From contig JBCFYV010000012.1 of the NCBI GenBank assembly GCA_039000515.1, positions 4,407,007 to 4,471,006 on the forward strand: a DNA stretch of 64,000 nt, given 5' to 3'. The notes beneath the pieces are model-generated. The model made no database searches. It had not been told where the DNA came from and saw only the letters and a program-made list of their open reading frames with translations. This document shows positions 54,363 to 64,000 of the stretch, in pieces. This stretch comes from Timema cristinae. Taxonomy: Eukaryota > Arthropoda > Insecta > Phasmatodea > Timematidae. The first letter of the stretch is position 1. Each line of letters opens with the position of its first letter. Made by a program: the position numbers and the translations under genes.

Positions 54363-54412
54363 ATGCGTATAACCCGAACGGGTAGTAAGACGCGGTGCTA
54401 ATAATAATAATA
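54363..54412 (+). mobile_element. SINE 3' tail fragment
   Basis: GCGTATAACCCGAACGGGTA, then GTAAGACGCGGTGC and AATAAT repeats, match the tail of the SINE at 5420. Head and body are absent. Confidence 0.75.
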
Positions 54413-56654
54413 TAATAGTAAAATATGACAAATAAGTTATAATAATTATGATTGTGTCTAAAAATTGACACAAATATTTCGAAACATTTTCTTTATACAG
54501 ATTGGGATCTTGGATCCTAACTATTAGTTCAAACCCAGCCGAAGTTGATGGATTTTTCTTGAGCGTTAAAAATACGTAGCACAAACTTCATTCTGAGGAA
54601 AGTAAAGTCATCGGTCCCCAAGTCGATTGTGGCATTTAACAGAACCCTAGAAGGTGGGTGAAATACCTTTCCCGGCAGAATTAGAAGGCCCTCTCGTTAT
54701 CGCTCATGAGAAATTCTCGTTGCTGATATAATCACTTGGTGTCATAAAGGGGATGTTAAATACCTCAAGTAAATAAAATAAATATACTATTAGCTATAAA
54801 TTACCTATTGGCTAAGGCTCTCTCAAAGTGAAGTAATAACCATAAATAGCTTTTTTGGCTAGCAAGTTTTGTATATTTTGTATACTAATTTATCAAAAAA
54901 TATGTATTTCTTTGCTTTGAGTCTTATTTATAATCCGGGCACTACACATTACTATAATGGTGTAGTCAGGAGCAATGTAGCGTTACTAGCAAACTTACCC
55001 GCACGTGATTAGATTAGATTTGATTATAAAGGGAAATTATTTTAATAAAAACCTCCCTTAGTTCACTAGACCAGGATTCATCCTGCAGCCAGGGCTCTAG
55101 GTCTTGAAACGTTTGAGCAGGTGACGTCAGACTAGTAGCGACTAGCAAGCATTCTCCTCCCTAGCCAAAACACCTGGCTAGACAGGTATTGTCTGTCAAG
55201 TAAGGCAGAGATGACCAACACACCACACTAATGGCACGCAAAGTCATTTTAAGTTCCATCCTTGTCACCGTAGATTAAATAAAATCAAATCTATTGCACC
55301 AGAAAACAAATAGATCGGTTATTTCGGTCAACTTCGCTTGTTGCTAAAATTTGAATAACTTTGTTCATCCCCTATTCCAATCTCCAAATAGGCCAATTTT
55401 TTTACCATCCACGGTGGGGAAAGGGGGCAGCAGTCGGGTAAGGTTTGAGGTTTTTAGGCTATAGTTACACCCACAATGCAGACAGCGTAGAATGTAGAGC
55501 ATGATATGACAGAAAATAATGTGCCCCCCCCCCCTGAACTCCTAATTTTGAAACTTGCAAAAAAAACATCGCTACTCATGATCTCGCAAATATCAGACTG
55601 TACCAAAACAGGGCTAATTTTGAAAGGTTTCTAATGTCGTGCGAGTCGGTGTAGTGTTGTTTCGCTTGAGACTGAGTTTTCAATCTGACAACACTGTAAA
55701 ACCATGACGTGCCAAAGGATTGAAGCAATGAGATGCCACAACACGCCATTATACAAGATACGTAACTGAAAGTAAACACTATTATTGTATTAAGTGCATC
55801 CTGTAATTCGATTTGTTTGGTTTATTAGGAAACCATTTTCCATTTGATTGCATCTAAGTTTGTTGTCTCAAAAATTTCTCGGTTTATTTAAGTATGGGTT
55901 AAACGTTTAGAAATATTTAATGTGTTCTTTAGTTCACTTGGAAGCGTGCTTGTCTGAAGCTCAGAAGTTTAAAAGATCGATTCCATCTAGCGTACGACGT
56001 TTTAATTTTATGCCGGAATAAAAAGTCACTTGTTAATAATTTCAATTTAGTAAAATATTATTCTATTTTAGCATCAATTTTTAAAACATAAATATGCACT
56101 AAATGTTTTACAATGCAATTAATAATTAGCTTGCTTAGCCTTATTTTTAAATGTCTACATTTTTATATCATAAACCCATTAATTTAATTTTTAAATACTC
56201 ACCTACATACAAAATTTCAAAATTAATGTACTGATTTTAATTTACTACCTTGTTAAATTATTTTTTAAATAAGAACTTTTTGGTATTCTACGTATGCTCA
56301 AATACCGTATACACTTCTAAACCAAATATTTAAAACAAACTATATGCTGATTAATACAATAATTTAAAATGAAAGATTTTTTCAGTCTGATAAATTTAAA
56401 AAAATATGGAAACTGTCAAGATATGAACAACTCAACCCTAGATAATGAGAAAGGCACGTTACCACCTTAGCCAAACTGAAGGTTAAGTTTATAGAAAATT
56501 ATTAAGCAATATATTATTATAATTTCACACAATAAATTTTGATTGAAGTATTGAACAAAGTGTCCAAATCTATCTTATTTTTTATTTCTGTAAAGCTATT
56601 TTGTACAATAGTAGGCTTATTTCAACAAAATCACTCTCAGAACGCTGCAACTGA
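54413..56654. other. No gene seen; one tRNA-like relic
   Basis: AT-rich. Near 55928-55990 A-box-like and B-box-like words (TAGTTCACTTGG, AGATCGATTCC) suggest a decayed tRNA-derived repeat. The frame at 55576-55779 has no domain. A C-run near 55524 is simple sequence. Confidence 0.4.
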
Positions 56655-56712
56655 ATAGATAATGGCGTCCGAACCGAACGGGCGGTAAGACTCGATGGTG
56701 AAAAAAAAAATT
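56655..56712 (+). mobile_element. SINE 3' tail relic
   Basis: CCGAACGGGCGGTAAGACTC followed by an A-run is a diverged copy of the SINE tail. Confidence 0.5.
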
Positions 56713-56867
56713 ATTTGCCTAAGATCGAACACCTGATACATCACATACAAGAGTAGTTCATGGAATGTTACGAGGCAAACCCATCAAATTATTTATATTT
56801 TATATCCAACTCAATTTAAAAATATGATTTATTAAACCTCTCCCTGAATCGTAGCCAAGAACGATCC

Positions 56868-57679
56868 AGTGGCGGCTCGTGTATAGGCACTGTGGAACTG
56901 CCTATTTACACTTGATATTATTGATAACATTAAATTTAATGAGTCCTTTTTTCTTTAATTCTTTCTTTATTTTTGTAGCACAACATATATTCCTTAACCT
57001 TAGTGTCAGTACTTCAGTAGTCATTCCCCAGTTTATGAAAAGATACAAAAATCTTTGTATGGAACTGTGCTTCACAGTGCCAGTGACGTGGTGTTTGACT
57101 GTTGTGCGCATGCGACCATAGGAGGGGTGGGAGAGAAGGCGGGACTGCCAGGTAGAGAGAGCACTGTTGCTCTCGCAGTGCTGGCTCTGGCGTGATGGTG
57201 GAAGGAAATTTATTTTTATTCAGTATGTGTTTTGCTTAAAAACCGTGTACCATATTCTTGAATGTGATAAAGTGTAGAAGAGTGTAGAATTAGATTATTA
57301 TTCTGCTTCCAGCTATTCTATTTGATTCATTTTTTTCGGTTCTTTTATTTAACAGAAAGAATAAATGCGCTTGCAGTATTTTCAATGGAGAAAAATTTCT
57401 TCAATTGTCATCCAGAATCAAGGAGAAAATTATTGAGCTTTTTGCTCAAATTAAAACAAGAAGAATGGATTTCATTTTTAAATTAATAGATCAAGCTTTA
57501 ACTGTAATAATTTAAGTTAAAGTAAGTAAAAAATATTTGGTTTTTTTTGTTAAGATTTTATCAAGTTCCTGAATACATTTTCTTTTTATACAGGTTTTTT
57601 CCTTTTACACAATTTTAAAACAAAGGCTAAAAAAATTCTGGAGCAGCACCCCACTAATTTTAGATACGAGATGCCACTG
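56868..57679 (+). mobile_element. hAT deletion derivative, copy 2 (about 812 bp)
   Basis: Closely similar to 40504-41295 along its length. Left end AGTGGCGGCTCGTGTATA, right end ATACGAGATGCCACTG. AACGATCC at 56860-56867 and AACGATGC at 57680-57687 form an 8-bp duplication with one mismatch. The transposase C-terminal remnant is again visible near 57352-57480, in the same orientation. Several small indels separate the copies. Confidence 0.85.
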
Positions 57680-57689
57680 AACGATGCAT

Positions 57690-58732
57690 AATTATTAAGG
57701 ACATTATCGTAAAGTTAGTCATAAAGAAAACTAAATAGCAACCGTAAATTCATACAACATGGTGAAAACATTATTATTTAGAGAAATTATCCATAATATC
57801 CCCTTTAAACCCTTTTTTTTAAATATGTCAATATTCGAACTATGCTGCAACATTTTCTCATGTAGAGAATAAAATAATAGGTTTAAGTAATGTAAAAACG
57901 TAATTTTCAAAGAAAGTAGAAATAATATACAAAAACCGACGATGAGAGCATAGTGTTAGATATTAACCAGAATAAAGTTAATTTTAAATAATAAACAACT
58001 ATTTTCAAAATAATGATATATTCGTGTGCGTACTTTTAATACAAGATTCAAACCTTGTTCTCGCCATGATCAACTGAAATACACAGCATGAGAAACCATT
58101 TAAGATATACCAACTGATTAAATCCAATCAGGATTAACGCCCTGACTTCTTTGTCACAGGCAAAACGGACTAAATTAACTTGACATCCAAGCCATTCCTC
58201 ACTCTTCTTTATATAAGAACCTCCCTATCGCCACATCCTTATTTCGACCCTCCCAGAAAATTCTCTTGTCTAATACCTCCTTGACTTTGGAAGCCTAGCC
58301 TGTAACATCCAACTGAATAACTACACTCTAAACTATCAACAGCGCATGGCTGGAGAGGACAATACTTCTAGTGTGTTTGGTGAAGGTAGGCCGCCCTGTT
58401 AAATCATAGAGCAAGATTGTTCACTGTACTCGTTTCATGACATCGACCAATAAGCATTGACTCGAAGGTCAAACAAAACAAACTAAAAAACATCATTTAG
58501 TAAGAATACTATTATGTATAGCAGTAATAAGCAACTTCGGTGGTCACATGTTTTAGGACGCTACTCTCACAATATAATAGACTGACAATGGCGGGGAATC
58601 CAGGTTCAATGGTTTTCAACTCTCCCTCCACGCAAATGGGGGCACACGTCTTGTAAATTGAGACTTCCTCATCATTAACTCATTTGAGTAAATAGTATAC
58701 AGGCGTAAAACCCGAATGAGTGCTGTGTGCCG

Positions 58733-58734
<2 letters not shown>
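57690..58734. other. No gene seen
   Basis: AT-rich. A GCGTAAAACCCGAATGAG phrase near 58702 is a possible worn SINE tail. Confidence 0.4.
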
Positions 58735-58801
<67 letters not shown>

Positions 58802-58807
58802 TATATA
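58735..58807. repeat. (TA)n microsatellite
   Basis: About 30 TA units with one AA interruption. The Tyr/Ile frames across it come from the repeat. Confidence 0.95.
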
Positions 58808-59336
58808 TGTGGTTTTGTGTGTGTGTGTTTACGTGGGGTATTTGGTTCTTAACTTACATCATGAGGAATTATCTAAATTTACATATTATTATATTGCTCC
58901 CTTAAAAAAAAAGAATAATCACATTTAAAATGTTCTATACCACAGTTATGAGGCAAAAACTATTTTAAAATGTTACACAGGAAATTAAAAAAAAAATCGA
59001 TTAAAAGTAACCAATTTAGCGTGAAAAGCCCTACCTAAAGATTAATGTAGGCCTACATAAATAAATCCTTACATCCTTACTCATATGGGTAGTATATGGG
59101 TGGTGATTAAAATTTACTAGTAAATTGTTTTCATCTCCTAGGTATCAAATCTATCCTTGAGCTTATAGAAACACTTTTGCCCACTACATTGTAATGTATG
59201 GGTTCGGGAAAATTGATATTTAGGATAAAGATATGCTTATACAGACCAGCCAAGTGGAGACAACCATTGAGCTAAATAGAGACACACTTCTGTTTGATAA
59301 GATAACTAATATATAAACGCAAACAATTGATTAGTT
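58808..59336. other. No gene seen
   Basis: AT-rich sequence with a short GTGTGT run at the start. Confidence 0.5.
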
Positions 59337-59486
59337 GTGGAATGCCAGGCCTCCACCGTGGTTTAGACCCCACGTTAAACTGTAGGTCCTCCATTTCATC
59401 TCACAATCACACTACCATCACACACTAGCGTAAGCGCGTATAACCCGAACGGTTAGTAAGACGCGGTGCTAATAATAATAATAATA
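59337..59486 (+). mobile_element. SINE, 3' half
   Basis: Begins GTGGAATGCCAGGCCTCCAC and continues through the body to GGTTAGTAAGACGCGGTGC and AAT repeats. The tRNA-like head is missing, as in a 5'-truncated retroposition product. Confidence 0.85.
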
Positions 59487-59669
59487 GATTAGTTGCTAAA
59501 CGAACCATATTACACGTATTTAAATATCATGTCATTCTAGTCCAGTTTGTCGATGATGGGAAAGTTAGGACTAGAATCTCAGCCGAGCCTATTGAGGGTG
59601 TTTATTCCTGAATTGTTTCGAACATTTCCTCCATGGAAATATGAATACATCCACATCAATTTCAACCTA

Positions 59670-59737
59670 CTTTACAATAACTCACTAGCGTATTAATATG
59701 CGTGTAACCCAGACGGGTAGTAAGATGCGGTTGTTAA
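59670..59737 (+). mobile_element. SINE 3' tail fragment
   Basis: CACTAGCG, GCGTGTAACCCAGACGGGTA and GTAAGATGCGGTTG match the SINE tail with several changes. Confidence 0.6.
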
Positions 59738-60471
59738 TTTTGTTTTATATATCCATATATTGTAACACATTTTTTTGACTATATTATCCCTTACGTTATA
59801 GCATGGAAAATTGCAACATAATAAATTGTCTACGTTTCTTTGAATGTTTTTGAATATAGAATATTTTAGTTTTAATTACAATCTCTGAAACTTCAAACAA
59901 ACAGATGTGAAGTGGATATAATATTATCATTCTTGTTTGGCAATGAAAATTTATAACAAGTGGGAAACTAAAGAGCAATAACATATGAACAAAGACTATA
60001 TAGTATTGCACTTTATGTTTACGTGGATATTGTCAATTATTTTTAAGATCAATTGATATTTGAAAATTAAATTTTTACTAATCCATATCCACGACCTCAC
60101 TAACGATATAGCTGATTTTGAGAATACGATCATTCAAATTAAAAATATGTTTAACATCCTCATAATATTGTGAACGCCCAACTTTTCACTGCCAGGCCTA
60201 ACGGAACATCACCTGGAGACAAACTCCAACGCCATGCCTTCAACTTCCACTAGAGTTCGGTTTAAAACCGACTCCACTACCACCGGGCTCATTTATTACA
60301 CCTGGCTTCAAACCGGCAAATTACGTCATCGCTTGCCAGGCCACCACTTCACAGGAGACTCTCAGTCCAATCATATTGATCTATAAAATCGAATGGATGA
60401 AGTTCATGCGGATATAAATAACATCACAACAATGGGGTAGAATTAACCATAAATATTAAGCAAAATAAAAA
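59738..60471. other. No gene seen; GC-richer patch at 60175-60370
   Basis: Mostly AT-rich. The 60175-60370 patch has the words CTGCCAGGCCTAACGG and GTTCGGTTTAAAACCG but no frame or fold was recognised. Confidence 0.4.
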
Positions 60472-60883
60472 ATATCCGGTTGAAACTTCTTTGGGACTCA
60501 CTCCAAAACATCTGATTTATCATGCTAAAACAGGCCTGGATTAATATCCTACCAAAAAAGAAAAACTACAACGCAATCAGTTCGGTGGTTTCATAGATAT
60601 ATACAAATATCCGGCTGTCACCTCACCGGACACTCACCAAAACGTCCGACTATAATTATTATTCTAAAAAATGCCTGGGTAAGTACTCTACAGAATACTA
60701 AAATCCATACCACAGTAGTTGTTTGGTTTAATAAATGTATACAAACCATCGGCTGGCCCTCACCGGGACACTCACTGAAACACATGTTTATATACAAATA
60801 ATGCTAAAACTTTCATGGATATTGGTTCAGTACAAAAGTAAAAACCGCACCGCAATCGGTTAAGTGGTTCCAGAGATCATAAT
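60472..60883. repeat. Tandem array of ~135-bp units, copies 1-3
   Basis: Units begin near 60472, 60607 and 60744 with a CCGGCTG-like word, then CTCACCGGACACTCAC-like, a TATTCTAAAA-like middle and CGCAATCGGTT with an AGTGGTT end. A fourth unit continues at 61187 after a SINE. Confidence 0.75.
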
Positions 60884-61181
60884 TTATTATTATTATTATT
60901 ATTACCACATCTTACTACCTGTTCGAGTTATACGCACTTACGCTAATGTGCAATGGTAGGGTGATTGTGAGATGAAATGGAAGACCTACAGTTTAACATG
61001 GAATCCGAACCACGGTGGAGGCCTGGCATTCCTCACATTTACAATTTGTAGTTAATACACGTCTTGTCAGAGGTGAAGAAAGGGTTTAGCAATCATATAA
61101 ATCTGTGCTGGAACCGAGGATCGAATCCCGTACCCTCAACACAGAAGTCCAACACCTTTCCCCTAGACCACCAGGTCACCC
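60884..61181 (-). mobile_element. SINE copy, reverse orientation, splitting a tandem array
   Basis: Reversed, it has A box TGGTCTAGGGGAAAGGTG, B box GGATTCGATCC, the body with GAATGCCAGGCCTCCACCGT and a long (AAT)n tail. It separates copies 3 and 4 of the 135-bp array. The target duplication is not clear. Confidence 0.85.
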
Positions 61182-61186
61182 AGATT

Positions 61187-61315
61187 TAAATAAATCCGGC
61201 CGTATCTTTAACGGAAACTCAAACCCTGACTGTATGTGTGCAAGATCCTCCCTTAGCAGACATACTGATGAATAGAAATAAATGCACTACAATCGGTTAT
61301 GAAGTTCCGGGTATA
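61187..61315. repeat. Tandem array, copy 4
   Basis: AAATCCGGCCGTATC, then CACTACAATCGGTTATG and AAGTTCCGGG correspond to the unit of 60472-60883. It is more diverged than copies 1-3. Confidence 0.6.
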
Positions 61316-64000
61316 TTTGGCTATAGACAGACATTCTTAAAAAAAGTACAGAACTACAATATTTTTTTACTTAAAAATATTTACAGTCCTAACCTTAAAA
61401 AAGCAGAGATATCATTTAAAGTGTTTTTTAAACTTGTAAACCAAAGTATATAATATTTATTCTTGCTTTTCAATTATTTAAACCTTCTAATTTTGAAGCT
61501 TCTGAATCAGTGATTGTAATGAAAACTAAAAAATTCTTGCTTTTATGTTACCATGTAAAACCAATCAGTAAAATTAATTTAGTAAATCAAACCATTTAGC
61601 ATCGCTAAGAGACATAACCCCCCCCACATCACTCCTTCCCAACAGTCAAGATATAATTTAACGACCTAAGGCCTTCTCTAAGTCCGGCCTTGGGCGTTGC
61701 TATGTAAACTATTTTGCAGTTATGTGTGAAGGTATAGCATACCATGTGGGCTGAGCCAATAAATTGCTACCTTACAATCTCGACAGAGTGTACATGACTT
61801 TTTGCTATCAAATCTTACTACTGGGTTGTACGCATATATAATATTTACGCTAATTTGCTAGGGAGAAGTATGAATCAAATATCCGAAGCTATTATTTTTG
61901 TTTTAGAGAGGAAAGGTCCCGGGTTCGATCCCCGTGTCCAGGTGTCATTTTTCAATTTTCAGACTAGAGAGAAATAAGGTTGATTTTAAAGGAAAAGTAC
62001 TAACATTTTCAGGGGAGTGGAGAAAACTTTATGAAAAACCACCCTCTATACACCCAACTGTAATTTGAAACCCTGTCTCCCCATGATTGGCATCTAGTCT
62101 AATGCGAGAGTGACACACTGCCCTAGACCATTCAACCACCAAAGCAGAAAAAAGTCTTAATTCTGCTTTACTCTATGGCGGATCTCGTTCATGTGATCAA
62201 ACTTGTCTAGTCTGGAAGCCACGGGGATCGATCCCGGGACGTCTGGATCTGTTTTTTTTTACTAAAGGAGGTTTTAATTAGCTGTTAAAGTTTAACATTG
62301 ATGAATTTCATCCTAAATGCTCTTTGAATTCTTACTCCCTTGGCTTAATCGTTATTTCTTTGTTTTACACAGTGGTTGACTTTGCATCCGAGCAACATAT
62401 GGTTAATGGGATAAATATAATGGTTCAATTTCAAGTAAATATACCTTCATTTGCGAGAATGGAGATTGAGAAACCATTTAAAAACTTGATACACTCATGG
62501 GGTTCGAACCACACAACCCACCTTTCAAACTAAACTGAAAGAGCTTTACGCCCACCGATGCGGGTAGTAACTAGTAACCCCTGTAGTAAACATACTAATG
62601 GGACTACAAAATCGCTTTTCATCGTTTGGCACGTTGTGATAATTTTTACAAAAACTTTTTTCAATAAAGTTTAGTACTTTTTTTCTTGTAAAAACCAACA
62701 AAGTATCATGATGAGATTTAAACTTGGATCCGTCTCTAAACGGTAATACCTCTACCAGCAGCCTCCAAATATGCAACTATTTGGGTTAAATATTATTTTA
62801 TTTGGGTCTTTCGAGTCAAATATAGAATACTATTAATAGAGAGATGTATGTTTTTAGCTGAACACATGAATTATTACCAAATAATATAACATGAGCTCAT
62901 ACAACGTGGTCTATTTATGTCATATTATACACTCTAATGTATTCGTACATACTGGTTGTCATTTTCCAGCAAATTTAATTTGATACAGTTTCTGGCCTTC
63001 TACCTGGTAACATATATTATCATAATGATATAGTTGCACTTAGTCAATAAGGGCTTACCTGTTCAATAGTGATTACTGATGACATAGAATTTGTGAGATT
63101 CATTAGCATTGATTTTGTTTTAATAATTATTATTGATCTTACTATTTTGTAGTTAATGCACACAACAAAAAATCTTAATATTGAGAAAATTTAACGAGAT
63201 GGCGACTTTTGGCAGGAGAAAATGTGTCACAACCTTGAACCTTACGAAAAAGTAATATATTTCTCACAGTAGCTTATAACTAATACGTTAAACACTAAGA
63301 TCGTATTTAAATAGGGAAAATTTTGGTAATAAGTATAAGTTTAAGAAATACAAAAACTTCGAAATTAAAATTCGTGAATTATAAAAACATAATATTATTT
63401 AAATTTTATTATTTTATATATGGTAAACTTACAACTACTGCGGAATGAGCTAAGCTAGAATAACTTCGATATAAGCATGATCCTACATTGCATTTTAAAA
63501 TACTTAGGAAGGAGAGGGGCTCATAATGGGGGGAAATGCTTCATACTTTTAAATTACTGTGATGTGAGGTATTTTTATAAATATAAGTAAAGTTTAAAAA
63601 TTATAAGTGGTTAATAAAAGCCCATTTTTTTAAATTCAACATTCTCACATAAAAAAGATCATATAGCGGTAATTTAACTATCTATTACTATGTATGTATG
63701 AGTTTGAAGTTAATCACATTATTTCTTAGCTGAGGGTATTTATTATTAACTTCTCTAAAGGCGAATGCTGGTAAACTACCTTTATTAAAAACGTTTCCTC
63801 ATTTACTCTTTTATTTTGTTGTTAATACCATTAATATGCCTTTGATGTCACTAGTAGGAATAGACATAGGCCGCTTGTTAACAAAAAAATTCCTCCGGAT
63901 ATTAAATAGGCGGTATATATTATTTTAAGTCAGGAACATTTAATTTAATTGAACAGTTTGCTTTTATTTGTTGGTTTCAAGTAGAGCTTGTTACCATAAA
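61316..64000. other. No gene seen; scattered tRNA-like relics
   Basis: AT-rich. Near 61919 and, inverted, near 62218 are B-box-like words (GGTTCGATCCCCGTG and GGGGATCGATCCCGGG). Near 62045-62140 on the minus strand a TGGTTGAATGGTCTAGGGC-like A box precedes a GTTTCAAATTAC-like B box. They are probably worn tRNA-derived SINEs. Short frames at 62324-62776 have no recognised content. Confidence 0.4.

Noticed and set aside
55928..55990. Possible tRNA gene
   Set aside because: A-box-like and B-box-like words are present, but the stems do not pair by eye; more likely a worn SINE.
56902..57121. Phe/Leu-rich frames within the hAT derivative
   Set aside because: The same positions in the other copy (40504-41295) are not conserved in frame.
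61919..62248. Inverted pair of B-box-like words
   Set aside because: The similarity is short and each could belong to an independent tRNA-derived relic.

Overview
The window is AT-rich, intron- and repeat-dominated animal DNA, most likely from an arthropod. The organism cannot be named from the sequence. The basis is the mobile-element mix: hAT, PIF/Harbinger, Gypsy, BEL/Pao, LINE, a tRNA-headed SINE and a Polinton. The Polinton gene set also resembles those I recall from insect genomes. No bacterial-type operons, rRNA genes or CRISPR arrays were seen. One 100-base run of N (49345-49444) marks an assembly gap.

The centrepiece is a complete Polinton/Maverick (adintovirus-like) element at 21033-38525, about 17.5 kb. 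It has terminal inverted repeats of roughly 460-475 bp and a perfect 6-bp target duplication, AGTGTT, at 21027-21032 and 38526-38531. Its plus-strand left arm holds a small two-exon gene and a broken protein-primed DNA polymerase B. A 1.4-kb AT-rich repeat block separates this from a minus-strand virion module: a small gene, a probable double-jelly-roll major capsid protein, a penton-like minor capsid protein, an adenain-type protease and a phospholipase-A2 capsid-associated protein. A 61-bp divergent promoter gap then leads into a plus-strand right arm: packaging ATPase, fibre-like protein, a DUF8207-like protein, an intact chromodomain integrase and a cysteine-rich protein. Polymerase, protease, penton, ATPase, fibre and the DUF8207-like gene carry frame breaks. 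Integrase, the 411-aa capsid protein, the phospholipase protein and the two small proteins are open. The copy looks unable to move on its own unless some breaks are sequencing errors.

Left of it (1-21 kb) is a mosaic of relics: a ZMYM1-like hAT transposase split by an internally deleted Gypsy element, a SINE with a perfect 13-bp target duplication, a BEL/Pao pol fragment, a long TAC microsatellite, a decayed LINE, a second hAT relic with a minisatellite in its N-terminal region, and another reverse-transcriptase fragment.

Right of it (38.5-64 kb) are two copies of a roughly 0.8-kb hAT deletion derivative, a PIF/Harbinger relic, a hAT element inserted at the edge of a hAT-like MITE, and a possible terminal exon of a small secreted His-rich host peptide. 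Next to the gap lies what looks like the end of a second, diverged Polinton. A complete 3.0-kb DNA transposon with 6-bp target duplication TGTATA and an unplaced transposase follows, then SINE copies and a tandem array of about 135 bp units. The rest is AT-rich sequence with nothing recognisable.
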